A stretch of 64,000 nucleotides of DNA from Aldehydirespirator sp965200005 (GCA_965200005.1 OZ241331.1:2108001-2172000); one strand, 5' to 3'; shown: positions 9,020 through 18,234, counted from the first letter of the stretch. Program-made: numbers and translations. Notes: generated by a model from the sequence alone, not told the origin.

Positions 9020-10246
9020 TCAGCCTCGCTGGGTACCAACCTTTAGATCCTTAAACGGCACGCCACGATCGACGCTGATGTCGCGCGGCAAACCAAGAAC
9101 CCGGTCACCAATAATGTTGCGCTGGATCTCCGACGTGCCACCTGCGATGCCTGCTTGGAGTGATGTGAGCGCCTGGCGCTGCCAATAGGCGTCAGAGCTA
9201 TCGGCCCAGGCCACTCCCGACGCACCGGCGATGCTCATTGACACTTCGGTGTGCATCGATGCGAGTTCCGCAGCACCGAGCTTGCCGATTGATCCCCCCG
9301 GGCCGGGAGTACGGCCCGCCTTGAGTTCCGCACGAGTCCGCAGTGCCACTAGGGATAGGCACGTCTCAAGCACACGCAAGCGCATCAACTTCTGGCGCAG
9401 GGCGGCATCGGTTTCAAGGCCACGATTGCGGCACTCCACAATCAACCGGTCGGAGCGTTCATTGTTGATGCCGGCGGTCTGTCCCGAGCCGATTGCTACC
9501 CGCTCATACATCAACATCGCGGTAGCCATGCGCCAGCCGTTATTGAGGTCGCCCAGCAGGTTCGTCAACGGGACTCGCACATCGGTGAAGAACACTTCGT
9601 TGAACGCCTGCCCGCCGTCTATCTGATGGATCGGGCGGATCTCAACTCCCGGGCTGTCCAATGCCACGATGAGCATTGAAATGCCAGCGTGCTTGGGCAC
9701 TTCAGCGTTGGTGCGAGCGACAATGATCCCGTAGGCGCAAAGGTGTGCCAGCGTTGTCCACACTTTCTGGCCGTTGACTATCCACTCGTCACCGTCACGG
9801 TCGGCCCGTGTTTGCAGGCTGGCAACATCTGATCCTGCGCCTGGTTCAGAGAACATCTGGCACCAAACATCCTCACCGGAGATGTTGCGGGCAAGGTAGG
9901 CGGTCTTTTGCTCGTCGGTTCCGTACTCGGCAAGCATCGGCAAACACATCCCATGAGAGATAAGTAGCTCACCGGTCATGTTCGGAAAACTGTTGTACTC
10001 CTCGCGCCAGATTTTCTCGTGGGCTTTCGTCAGCCCGGCACCGCCGAATTCGCTCGGGTAAGTCAGTCCCGCAAGACCGGCGTCTGCTAGTGCGCGCTGG
10101 AATCGCTGAGCCGCCCGCAGGCGATGTCTTCCACGTGGGTCAGGGCGCCCGCCTAAGTTGATACCTGTGGCGTGTTCGCCAAGAAACTCCCGGCAACGCT
10201 CCCGAAACGCGCGCTCTTCATTAGCGGACAGCTTGGTGTCGCTCAC
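9020..10246 (-). CDS. Acyl-CoA dehydrogenase
   Basis: This is a 408-residue FAD enzyme of the acyl-CoA dehydrogenase family, which introduces the alpha-beta double bond in acyl-CoA esters during fatty acid, steroid or amino-acid breakdown. The FAD and substrate signatures are visible: FSEPGAGSDVASLQTRADRD (acyl-CoA DH signature 1) and a C-terminal GGTSEIQRNIIGDRVLGLPRD (signature 2). The RxYxEEYNSFPN-like region resembles actinobacterial FadE enzymes. Substrate cannot be told from sequence alone, and no other beta-oxidation gene lies beside it. It is convergent with the Lrp gene. Confidence 0.93.
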   Translation of the reverse strand: MSDTKLSANEERAFRERCREFLGEHATGINLGGRPDPRGRHRLRAAQRFQRALADAGLAGLTYPSEFGGAGLTKAHEKIWREEYNSFPNMTGELLISHGMCLPMLAEYGTDEQKTAYLARNISGEDVWCQMFSEPGAGSDVASLQTRADRDGDEWIVNGQKVWTTLAHLCAYGIIVARTNAEVPKHAGISMLIVALDSPGVEIRPIHQIDGGQAFNEVFFTDVRVPLTNLLGDLNNGWRMATAMLMYERVAIGSGQTAGINNERSDRLIVECRNRGLETDAALRQKLMRLRVLETCLSLVALRTRAELKAGRTPGPGGSIGKLGAAELASMHTEVSMSIAGASGVAWADSSDAYWQRQALTSLQAGIAGGTSEIQRNIIGDRVLGLPRDISVDRGVPFKDLKVGTQRG

Positions 10247-10482
10247 ATCGGCAAGCGTAGTACTGCTGCCACAACCGTAATGACAAAGACTCTGAAGCAG
10301 CCGCTGCAGATAGCTGAAGATGAGTGGGTCTCGTCACTAAGCTCTATTCGCTCGGCTGACTTACTGAGATCATCAGATGCTTGAATCATGCAGAGCCTTG
10401 ACCCTATTGTCTAGGCAATGCGCTCCGCGCATTTTGTCACAACCGAGTGACGACAAACTGAACAATCTTGAAAGGAGTCAAG

Positions 10483-10914
10483 ATGCAATCTGGAAGCAGT
10501 TCCGGTTCTAGTGCGATGTTTGGCTACTTCTTGTTCCGTCTCCTCTTCGCTTTCTTGCTCTTCCTGCGGGGAATCCAGAAGGCGTTCCTGGTCTGGGGTT
10601 TCCCGGCCAATCATCCGCTCGGCATCAGGGTTGACATCGCCGGTTGGGTTGAGCTGATTGCCGCGATCCTGATCGCGACAGGGCTGTTTACGCGCTTAGC
10701 AGCAGGTGCCCTTGTGGTGCAGATGATCTGGGCCTACTTTGACGTTCACGCCCCGCATGGCATCTGGCCACACATTTACCCCGCCGAGGGAGGCTTCGGC
10801 GCTCATGGCGGCGAGGTAGCGATTCTCTACTTCGCGATCGCCGGGATCATCGGTGTCTTTGGTGCGCGCAAGTACTGCCTTGAGCGAGCGCTAACTGGAC
10901 GAGAGAAGTTCTAG
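10483..10914 (+). CDS. DoxX-family membrane protein
   Basis: The product is a small protein of about 143 residues with four hydrophobic segments. It has the DoxX pattern: a first helix with FLLFLRGIQKAF, a second with WVELIAAILIATGLFTRLAA, then VVQMIWAYFDVHAPHGIWPH and a last helix near AILYFAIAGIIGVFGAR. DoxX proteins are membrane components linked to quinone or thiosulfate redox and oxidative-stress systems; the exact role here is unknown. The ATG at 10483 is preceded by AAAGGAG (10471-10477) with five bases spacing, which sets the start; an in-frame TTG at 10468 overlaps that site. A strong hairpin lies downstream. Confidence 0.88.
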   Translation: MQSGSSSGSSAMFGYFLFRLLFAFLLFLRGIQKAFLVWGFPANHPLGIRVDIAGWVELIAAILIATGLFTRLAAGALVVQMIWAYFDVHAPHGIWPHIYPAEGGFGAHGGEVAILYFAIAGIIGVFGARKYCLERALTGREKF

Positions 10915-10998
10915 CGAACCTTTCGCCAACAATCTCTGCCGGTTGATCGGAGGCTTTGACTCTCGGAGTTCCGGTCAGCCGAATCGAAACAATCTGTA

Positions 10999-11030
10999 GG
11001 AAGCGGGACCTCAAACGGGGTCCCGCTTCC
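10999..11030. terminator. Strong hairpin after the doxX-like gene
   Basis: Perfect 12-base arms GGAAGCGGGACC (10999-11010) and GGTCCCGCTTCC (11019-11030) enclose an 8-base loop. It lies 85 bases after the stop codon. There is no strong T-run, only GCCTTACT, so termination would rely mainly on the stable stem. Confidence 0.75.
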
Positions 11031-11256
11031 GCCTTACTACGGCCTAGATGAACCGGCGCAACGTCAATTGTCTGATCTTTACTGTGACATTCCAAAGGCT
11101 GGTTGGCACTGTGTTGGCCTTGTTTGTGTCGTAGCGGTCTCGGCTCGGGATTAGATGATCCTCTGTCACACTCAAAGGAGTGGCATTGAATTGTCCGACC
11201 TTTGCGCGTCTGATATCTATAGAACGTCCGAGGCGGCAAACGGGCGGAGGCGCGTG

Positions 11257-13223
11257 ATGAGGATCAACACTGCTAAGCGAACAAGTCGGCACCGTCGGCG
11301 GGGTTGGCGAGTGTGGGCCACATTGCTCTGTGTCGCCGTTGCTGGTTCAGTATTGGTGTCGATGCCAGTCTCGGCTCGGGTGATTGTTCCACACCCATTT
11401 GAGGCGTCACCGCACTACAAGATTGCATCTCAGCACTGGACATTCTGGCATAGCGGTAACAACCCAGATGACGGTCCTAAGTTCACTCTGCGTGACCTTA
11501 ATCCAGATGCGGACGGCGATCACGAATATTGGATCGACTACATTACGTACGATACATTAACGATAGAATGGGCGATGACCACGTCCTTATCGCTCGCATC
11601 GACAAGCGGAACGTCGTTACTGGAATAAAGACAGAAGGAGTGTACTTTCCTGAGGGACACTCTGATCGCTTCGTAGTTGATCTGCAATGGCTAGCCGGTA
11701 ATGGATATGCAGGCACTCAGAGGTATCATCTCCGGGAGTTTGACGGTTCTCATCCTTCTGACCCTGATTTTGAGACGAACACAGAGTACGGCGGTTGGGA
11801 CACCACCGATCAACGCTATGAACTCAAGTATCAGGATTGGGATACGGAGGTCACTTGGCCTAAGTTCAATGGACCGTTTAACGCCTTAGTGGTACTCCGC
11901 TACATAACTCCTCCAGAGGCTCCGCGGCCTGCAGCCAATTCGGCTTGGCCAATTGCGTTGGTTGACTCTGATTTGACGCTTACGGAGGACTCAACTGAGA
12001 CAACCTGGACGCACTCGGATGACCTCAGTTTCACGCTAAACAGTGTGGACTACACCATTGATACTGTGATCTTGGATGAGGACGGCGACAAGGACGTCCT
12101 CGTTGTTGAGTTGAACGAAACAGCATCGGACCCGGATGTGGAGGACACCGTCTTTCCTGAGGATGTGATTGAGGGGTTGTGGGTTGAGTTGTCGTTCACT
12201 GATGCTGATAACACTGCCCAGAACGTGAAGTACCAGTTCCAGGAGTTCACCGGGTGGGATCCCGCTCACGCCGTCTATGTTGAGGACTCTCTGTTTGGTG
12301 GTTGGGATGCAACCAACAAGCGTTACGAACTCAAGCATTACGACTTCTTGGGAGAGCCCGTTACCTGGGCAGCACCCACAGGTACGGTCAACTTCAAGTT
12401 GCGTTATCAGCATCCAGCGCCTCGACCGCCTTGGTCGTTGGACAAGAACTGGATGACGCTCGCTAATACGGAGTTGACGCTCACGGAGGACACTGCGAAC
12501 TCAACCTGGACACATTCGGGTGATCTTGATATCAGTTTGGATTATGTCGATTACACGATCGATTATCTGTCATTCGATAAGAGTGGCGCGAGTGATGCAT
12601 TTGTTGTGCGACTGAACGAAACGAGTTCTGACCCCGATGTGGAGGGCGCCTACTTCCATGAGGATGTCTTTGACAATCTTGTTGCGGTTTTGCAGTTCAC
12701 TGATGCCGATGGTGATACACATGACATTCGCTATCAATTCCAGGAGTATGCCGGTACGCATCCCGCAGATGCTGACTTTGTGACTGACACTTTGCGTGGC
12801 GGATGGGATTCCACTGACAAGCGCTACGAACTGAAGTACAACGACTTCTTGGAAAATCCTGTTAGTTGGGCAGCACCTACGGGCACTGTCAACTTCGAGT
12901 TGCGCTATCTCTACCCGGAGTCGTGCATACTTGGTGTAAGGGACGTAAAATACACTAATCACAGCTATTACAATTGTGATGAATCGCCAAGTACGGGAAG
13001 TGTAAGGGCGAGTCTCGCTTCGCCCATGCGATTCAAGGTGTTTAGTCCAAGTTGGTTGGGGCGGGGTAAGGGTTATACCCGGTATTGGGACAAGATTCAT
13101 CTCCAGCTCTCAAGTCTTGTGGAGCTGGGGAGAATCGAACTCCCGTCCGCCAGGCGAATTCCGGACACGCTACGACCATTCCCGAGTTCGCGACTTGCGG
13201 CTGTCGCTACGCCGGGTCGTTGA
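11257..13223 (+). pseudogene. Secreted protein with ~155-residue repeats, frameshifted
   Basis: A GTG/ATG start at 11254/11257 with GGAGG (11246-11250) opens a signal peptide (RHRRRGWRVWATLLCVAVAGSVLV, cleavage near PVSA). The mature protein consists of about three related units of roughly 155 residues, each containing LTLTED..TWTHS, a VDYTID strand, LNE..SDPDVE, FTDAD, YQFQE, GGWD.T.KRYELKY and WAAPTGTVNF.LRY. The first unit is split near 11570-11580. The upstream frame ends at 11628 and the downstream frame (open from 11529) carries the rest; a single-base loss would explain it. After the third unit (about 12915) the frame stays open to 13223, overlapping the 3' end of tmRNA on the other strand, so the true end is doubtful. 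I do not recognise the repeat family. An exported surface or adhesive role is plausible. Confidence 0.7.
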
Positions 13224-13509
13224 GGTCAGATTGACCTCGCCTCCGGATCTTTCTCCGGTGTCGGCGGTCTGTTCCCAGCTGTCAGCGGTCTCTTCCCGGC
13301 TGTCCACCGCTGCTTCTGGTGCCAGGCGCAGCGGTCAGGCCCCGCGTACCATTACTGGTCGCGATAATTCTTCACTGCTTGATCAGATCAGGCAGCTAGA
13401 ACGAGAGCGTCGTCATCGGCGTCTCTTTGGGTGCCCCGTTTAGGGAGTCTGAGCAACTCCGGTCGCACGTCACGGCCTTCAGGTCCCAACGTCGAAACCA
13501 GTCAGCCCC
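13120..13509 (-). ncRNA. ssrA: tmRNA (transfer-messenger RNA)
   Basis: tmRNA rescues stalled ribosomes together with SmpB and tags the unfinished protein for proteolysis. The 5' end is GGGGCTGACTGGTTTCGACG (from 13509 down) and the 3' end carries the T-arm GGAGTTCGATTCTCC followed by CCAGCTCCA. GGGGCT pairs with AGCTCC in the acceptor. CCA is not encoded. The tag reading frame ends in TGA at about 13388-13390 and gives GTQRDADDDALVLAA, with GGC (Gly) as the most likely resume codon. The gene lies on the same strand as smpB, one gene away. Confidence 0.95.
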
Positions 13510-13622
13510 TTGTGTGCAGTTCTTGCTTGTCAAACTGCGTCCCTGCACACCGGAACGGGTGGCTCCAACGCAAACAGGGCAGGCGATTATAGCCATGTCG
13601 ATTCGCTGCTAGAGCGTCTCAA

Positions 13623-14243
13623 TCAACCAGGAGCAGCGATTGCAGCCCGTATTCGGTGGCGCGCCACCCATAATCTCAGCAATACCAGTGCCGATACGAG
13701 AGCCTCAGTCACGCCGAAGACGATGATCGGCCCGGTCGCTACGAGGATGCCATACAACGCCCAGAACAGGCCTTCACACTCGGCAAGACTCCAGGTGAGC
13801 GGTGACACACCAACAGGTGTGTGGGATCGCCAAGCTGCGACCACTGAGGGGCCGAAGTGAACGGCCGTGCCGAGGCCCAACACGGTGCCAAGCACCGTCC
13901 AACCCGCTGAGCGCTGGACTGCGACACAAGCCACGGCGATCATCAAGCTGTAGAGAAGCCCGGCGCTCACAGCAGCACCGTTTCGGTACAGCAAGAACAG
14001 GGCGATGGCGAAACTGATGGTTGCGACTGCCACTGATGGGATTGCGATCCATACCTGCTCGGCGATCACATAGCTGATCCAGGCAAGGTTCACGACAACA
14101 CCAGCCGAACACCACGCCACCGAGACTCCGGCCGTCTCACCTGTGCGCAGCAGCCGGACAATCTGTGGGATCACAAGCGTGAACGACACCGCAGTGGCCA
14201 CGATGCCTACTACCAAGGCGATGTCGGCCTGGCTCACGCTCAC
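13623..14243 (-). CDS. PQ-loop repeat membrane protein (SWEET-like)
   Basis: This 206-residue protein has about seven hydrophobic segments and two PQ-loop-like motifs: TLVIPQIVRLLRTGETAGVS near residues 22-41 and a related GPSVVAAWRSHTPVGVSP near 130-147. Such an internal pair is typical of PQ-loop or SWEET-like transporters that move sugars or amino acids; the substrate here cannot be named. The start GTG at 14243 overlaps the smpB stop codon (GTGA), so translation is coupled. It separates smpB from ssrA on the same strand. Confidence 0.8.
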   Translation of the reverse strand: MSVSQADIALVVGIVATAVSFTLVIPQIVRLLRTGETAGVSVAWCSAGVVVNLAWISYVIAEQVWIAIPSVAVATISFAIALFLLYRNGAAVSAGLLYSLMIAVACVAVQRSAGWTVLGTVLGLGTAVHFGPSVVAAWRSHTPVGVSPLTWSLAECEGLFWALYGILVATGPIIVFGVTEALVSALVLLRLWVARHRIRAAIAAPG

Positions 14244-14779
14244 GGCAGCGAGGACTCGGTTGCGAGTTTGTGACGCCTCCTGAGGTTTCTCCTTTGCGCG
14301 GCGGCCATCGAACGCGCTGCCTCAAGGTCGGCGTCGCGACGGCGGATCTGTTCGCGCTTATCGACCCTCGAACGTCCTTTGCTCAAGGCCAGGGCCAGCT
14401 TCGCTCGGCCCCTCAAGAAGTAGAGCGCAAGTGGCACGAGCGTCAGGCGTTCCCGCTCGATTCTGGCTGCTAGCCGGCTGATCTCGCTTCGGTGAGCAAG
14501 CAGTTTGCGCACTCTTGTGGGATTGATACTGAATGCGGGCGAGGCGTGTGAGTAGTGCGGGATGTGCAGGTTGTGCAACCACAATTCGCCCCGATCGACA
14601 CCGGCCCAGCACTCGGCAAGCTGCACCTTGCCCTCACGCAGTGACTTGACCTCGCTGCCGCGCAGCACCAGACCAACTTCGAGCGTGTCGATGACCTCGT
14701 AATCACGCCGGGCGCGCCGGTTGGTGGCAATCACAGACGCCCCTGCGGGGATGTCACGAGGCTTCGACGATCTGGCCAC
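14240..14779 (-). CDS. smpB: SsrA-binding protein SmpB
   Basis: SmpB binds tmRNA and delivers it to stalled ribosomes. The hallmark segments are present: ATNRRARRDYEVIDTLEVGLVLRGSEVKSLREGK, ELWLHNLHIPHYSHAS, RVRKLLAHRSEISRLAARIERERLTLVPLALYF and the basic tail KGRSRVDKREQIRRRDADLEAAR. The frame is open further upstream to 14917, but that extension is low-complexity and overlaps the divergent mec gene. GTG at 14779 gives a normal-sized protein of 179 residues. It is followed by the PQ-loop gene and then ssrA, so the whole trans-translation kit sits within 1.7 kb. Confidence 0.94.
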   Translation of the reverse strand: MARSSKPRDIPAGASVIATNRRARRDYEVIDTLEVGLVLRGSEVKSLREGKVQLAECWAGVDRGELWLHNLHIPHYSHASPAFSINPTRVRKLLAHRSEISRLAARIERERLTLVPLALYFLRGRAKLALALSKGRSRVDKREQIRRRDADLEAARSMAAAQRRNLRRRHKLATESSLP

Positions 14780-14823
14780 CCACTCACGGTACCTAGCGAG
14801 GCGGGCGCTTATAGGGTGCGGCG

Positions 14824-15240
14824 GTGCTAGAGATGTCGACGCGCATCGCTGCGGAAATGGTGTCGCACGCCCTTGCGGGATTGCCGCATGAAGCCTGTGG
14901 TTTGTTTGCTGGGACATTCGGAGCCGAACGCGTTGAGCGCTTCTATCCGATGCGTAACGCGGCAGAGTCGCGCGAGATTTATGTGCTCGATGGCCTTGAG
15001 ATGATGGATGTTGAGCGTGCTGCGGAGAGTGCGGGCCTAACGGTCATTGGGGTGATGCACTCTCACACACACACCACGAACTTCCCGTCGCCAACCGACA
15101 TTGCCGACGCGGCGCGGTTTGATCCGTTCGGCGTTTGGCGCTTCATAATCGTGTCGCTGCGTCATCCCGAGCCGTCGTTGCGCTGCTATCGCATCACCGA
15201 CGGGAAGGTGACCGAGGAACGAGTGTCAGTCGTGACCTGA
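14824..15240 (+). CDS. mec: JAMM/MPN metallopeptidase, Mec-like
   Basis: The protein is a compact JAB1/MPN+ domain of 138 residues. The zinc motif is HSHTHTTNFPSPTD near residues 79-92 (HxH, Ser, Asp), with an upstream glutamate in PHEACGLFAG. In Mycobacterium the orthologue Mec (Rv1334) releases cysteine from the sulfur-carrier protein CysO after CysM has built it there. Context supports this: cysM lies 3 kb downstream and the further order (MBL, rph, rdgB) matches Rv1334-Rv1341. No CysO-like ThiS-fold gene lies in the window. Starts at GTG 14824 or ATG 14833 are both possible. Confidence 0.85.
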   Translation: MLEMSTRIAAEMVSHALAGLPHEACGLFAGTFGAERVERFYPMRNAAESREIYVLDGLEMMDVERAAESAGLTVIGVMHSHTHTTNFPSPTDIADAARFDPFGVWRFIIVSLRHPEPSLRCYRITDGKVTEERVSVVT

Positions 15241-15273
15241 AGTGGCCGAAACGGCTGTGTGGGTGGTCACCGG

Positions 15274-16665
15274 CTAGTTGTCGTCGGGTCTGGTGAGCCG
15301 CGAGATCATGTCGGCTGCCACGACGCCAGGGGCCTCAAACGGCCCGAAGTGCCCGAGCGAGGCGAAGCTGACGAGCTGAGCCTCGGCCAGTGAAGCAGCG
15401 ATGTCGGGGGCGAACTCTGCTGGGTTCGGGAATTGAGGTAGCGTTCCTGCCGCGACCGTAGTGGGCACGGAGATGCCGCCTAGCCGGTCGGTTGTCAGGC
15501 TGTCGCTGTTCTCAAAGGTGCGAGCTTCGGTATCAGGATGACAGGCAAGTTTCACCCGTCCATCGGGCAGGTCTACGAAGCCCCCGTCGATGTAGGCGGC
15601 AAGCGCATCTGCACGGAGCACGTTGAGAGGTGGGCGCGAGGCATAACGCTGCAACACCTCGGCACGTGATGCGAACACCTCCCGGCGCTTGCGTGCAGCC
15701 CCCGCTAGCGGGTTCTCTCCTCGCGACGAAAAGTAGTTGCGCGGCGGCACGATTGGCTCATATAGGTACAGGGCTTCAAAGGTCTGCGGCTCTGCCTGTT
15801 CGGCAAGTAGCAGGGTGGCTCCTCCCATGGAGTGCCCGAACCCATAAAGCTGTGACGAGCCGATGTGTCTGGCACAAGCCAGCACTTCAGCGCCCATGTT
15901 CTTCCACCCGTAATCGCCGTCTGGCGCCGGATCCGAGGCACCATGCCCACGGAAGTCGACCGCCCAGACCCGGAATCGTGTCTTGAGGTGATTGGCCAGC
16001 GGCCTGTACGCGGCTGCGTGAAAGCCGGTGGCGTGACATATAAGCAGATCAGGTCCCGAACCTCCGAGCATCGCCAGGCTCAGCGACAATCCTCGCGCTT
16101 CAATACGGACTCGAGGGGTGCGGCGGCGTCTGGGCTTGCGGCCATAGGTGCCAGGCACGACCGAGGCGGAAGGTTGTGCCGGCTGGTGGCGACCAAACAG
16201 TCCCCACACCTTGGCTCGCATGACAACCCGGCCGTGCTGGTTATACGCCAGCATCCGTATCAGCACTGAGCCCCGCATGGATCGCTTTGCTGACGGTCTC
16301 GCTTCAAGTACCTCAGCGGTGCCGGTCAAGACATCGCTTGGACGCACCGGTTCGGTCCAGCGAAGTTCAATCATCCCGGGTGAGCCGTGAGAGTCTGCCT
16401 TGCTTAACACCCCGTCGATCCACATTCGGCCCCAGGCCGAGCAGGTGTGCCAGCCACTAGCAATGAGCCCACCAAAAGGAGAGTCAACCGCGGCATCAGG
16501 GTCAACATGGAAGTACTGAGGATCGAACTTCGTAGCGAAATCGATCATCTCATCCTGTTCCATCTGATAGCTGCCGAGGTCGAACACCCGGCCGGGTGTC
16601 ATGTCCTCAAAGAACAGCGTCGGCTCCCTGCGACCGCGTCGGTCTGGGTGATTCTGGGGCATCAA
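15274..16665 (-). CDS. MaoC-like hotdog domain fused to alpha/beta hydrolase
   Basis: The N-terminal part (about residues 15-165) is a MaoC-type hotdog domain with FEDMTPGRVFDLGSYQMEQDEMIDFATKFDPQYFH, GGLIASGWHT and WTEPVRPSDVLTG; the FDPQYFH Asp/His pair matches the hydratase active site. The second half (about 185-460) is an alpha/beta hydrolase with a GHSMGG nucleophile elbow, a VDFRGHGASD strand and a terminal GHFGPFEAP histidine. The two activities suggest hydration of an enoyl-CoA or similar substrate followed by hydrolysis, but the substrate is unknown. It is divergent from an MFS gene. Confidence 0.85.
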   Translation of the reverse strand: MMPQNHPDRRGRREPTLFFEDMTPGRVFDLGSYQMEQDEMIDFATKFDPQYFHVDPDAAVDSPFGGLIASGWHTCSAWGRMWIDGVLSKADSHGSPGMIELRWTEPVRPSDVLTGTAEVLEARPSAKRSMRGSVLIRMLAYNQHGRVVMRAKVWGLFGRHQPAQPSASVVPGTYGRKPRRRRTPRVRIEARGLSLSLAMLGGSGPDLLICHATGFHAAAYRPLANHLKTRFRVWAVDFRGHGASDPAPDGDYGWKNMGAEVLACARHIGSSQLYGFGHSMGGATLLLAEQAEPQTFEALYLYEPIVPPRNYFSSRGENPLAGAARKRREVFASRAEVLQRYASRPPLNVLRADALAAYIDGGFVDLPDGRVKLACHPDTEARTFENSDSLTTDRLGGISVPTTVAAGTLPQFPNPAEFAPDIAASLAEAQLVSFASLGHFGPFEAPGVVAADMISRLTRPDDN

Positions 16666-16725
16666 ACATTTCTAGCGGCCACCTCGGCTTACGCCCTCGG
16701 CTCGAGTGGCCGGTAGCTTCAAGTA

Positions 16726-18183
16726 GTGACACGGGCCCGAGCATCCGATCTACTCGGGCAGCGCTATCGGGCAGTGACGGTGTCGCTGATGTCACTCATG
16801 GCGTTAGCGGCCTACAACAACCTGTCGGTCACAGCTGCACTTCCCGACATCGGTGATGACCTCGGCCACATAGACCTGCTGCCCTGGGTGGTCACCGTGG
16901 AACTGGTGGCGGCAGCCATCGCAGTGCTAGCAATCGGGCCCTACATCGACGGTGCTGGCGCATCGCGTACATTCCGGGTGACTCTCATGGTGTTCCTGGC
17001 CACTTCGGCGATCTGTGCGGTGGCGCCAACGATGGAGTTGCTGATAACTGGCCGGCTGCTTCAAGGATTAGGAGCCGGCGCGCTCATCGGCACCAGCCTC
17101 ACGTGTATCGGTCTGACCTATGAGGAGTCGGTGCGGCCCTGGGCCTACGCGCTTATGTCGACCATGTGGGGTGTGATGGGCCTCGGCGGCCCTGCTATCG
17201 CAGCGGTGTTGGTTAGCACGATGGGTTGGCGCGCAGTATTCGCAGTGAACCTCCCGGTAGCCGCGCTAGCCGCTCTTGTGGGCTGGAACAGCCTGCCTCA
17301 GCAGGGTCAAGCACGTTCGGAGCGACTCGATCGCACAGGCGTGTTGCTGCTGAGCGCCATGACACTTGCCTTGCTGGTGGCAACCTCGGTGTTTGCTTGG
17401 TACAGCCTGTTGCTGTTTGGCATCGGGGTTGCCTTGATCGCGCTGTACGCACGTCATGCGCGGCGCAGCCCACGACCGGTCGTGCGACTGTCACATGTCA
17501 CGGCTCGGCGCTGGCGACGGATTCACGTTGCTGCTGCGATGGCGGTGACGGGGGGAACCGGAGCCAGCGTCTACCTACCCGTTTACCTCAAGGCCGGGCG
17601 AGGTTCGACGGTCGCCTTCGCTGCCTTCGCTGTGATCTGGCCGACGTTGGGATGGTCAGCTTCGACCTGGGTCTCAGGCAAGTTGCAGCAATACCTTCCT
17701 GCAGCGAACGTCGCGCTGCTCGGCGCGGTGACTCTCGCTGTGGGTTCGGTAACGGGCGCCTTGGCGGCCGGTATGGATGCACCGGTAGCGGTGATCCTGG
17801 CCACCTTCGTGGCTTCGGGTTGGGGAGTGGGAACGATCACCACGGCGAGCCTCTCAGTGCTGCAGGGTCGTGCCGAACTTGCAGAGATGGGACGGGTGTC
17901 TTCGGCTCATCAGTTCATCCGATCCCTGGGATTCACCTATGGTGCAGCACTCGCTGGTCTCGTGCTCTTCTGGGTAGTTGAACGTCAGACAGGCGACTCA
18001 GAGATGGTGCGAGGCCTCTTGAGCGACAACGGTACGACCTTTGATGCCTCAGTTGCGGAGGCAGTCTCGTCAGGCTTTACGGCGTCGCTCGGGGTGATGG
18101 CGCTGCTGGGGATACTGAGCCTGCCGCCATGCATGTTGATGGTCTGGCGGCCCGCCGTTGTAGGCAGCCCGATTCACCGCTAG
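16726..18183 (+). CDS. MFS transporter, DHA2-like drug exporter family
   Basis: The 485-residue protein has 12-14 hydrophobic segments with MFS motifs: AALPDIGDDLG and LPWVVTVELVAAAIAVLAIGPYIDGAG in the first two helices, GRLLQGLGAGALIGTSL (motif with conserved Gly) near residue 110, and MGLGGPAIAAVLVSTMGWRAVFAVNLPVAALA typical of DHA2 exporters. Such proteins expel drugs or metabolites by proton antiport; the substrate is not predictable. It is divergent from the MaoC-hydrolase gene and separates it from cysM. A hairpin follows the stop. Confidence 0.88.
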   Translation: MTRARASDLLGQRYRAVTVSLMSLMALAAYNNLSVTAALPDIGDDLGHIDLLPWVVTVELVAAAIAVLAIGPYIDGAGASRTFRVTLMVFLATSAICAVAPTMELLITGRLLQGLGAGALIGTSLTCIGLTYEESVRPWAYALMSTMWGVMGLGGPAIAAVLVSTMGWRAVFAVNLPVAALAALVGWNSLPQQGQARSERLDRTGVLLLSAMTLALLVATSVFAWYSLLLFGIGVALIALYARHARRSPRPVVRLSHVTARRWRRIHVAAAMAVTGGTGASVYLPVYLKAGRGSTVAFAAFAVIWPTLGWSASTWVSGKLQQYLPAANVALLGAVTLAVGSVTGALAAGMDAPVAVILATFVASGWGVGTITTASLSVLQGRAELAEMGRVSSAHQFIRSLGFTYGAALAGLVLFWVVERQTGDSEMVRGLLSDNGTTFDASVAEAVSSGFTASLGVMALLGILSLPPCMLMVWRPAVVGSPIHR

Positions 18184-18209
18184 CACCAGTTAGACCCAGC
18201 ACCGGTTAC

Positions 18210-18234
18210 AATCCCGACCGCATCACTCGGGATT
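18210..18234. terminator. Hairpin between MFS gene and cysM
   Basis: Eight-base perfect arms AATCCCGA (18210-18217) and TCGGGATT (18227-18234) around a 9-base loop lie 27 bases after the MFS stop and 80 bases before cysM. A weak T content follows. It is a plausible terminator isolating the MFS gene from cysM. Confidence 0.5.

Noticed and set aside
13400..13440. Alternative tmRNA tag APKETPMTTLSF ending in TAG
   Set aside because: It starts with a GCA codon but lacks the C-terminal AA degradation signal; the frame ending ALVLAA then TGA fits better.
13117..13443. Open frames on the plus strand over 13117-13443 and neighbours
   Set aside because: They lie inside the tmRNA gene on the other strand and have no domain.
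14780..14917. Upstream extension of smpB
   Set aside because: It overlaps the divergent mec gene and is not SmpB-like.
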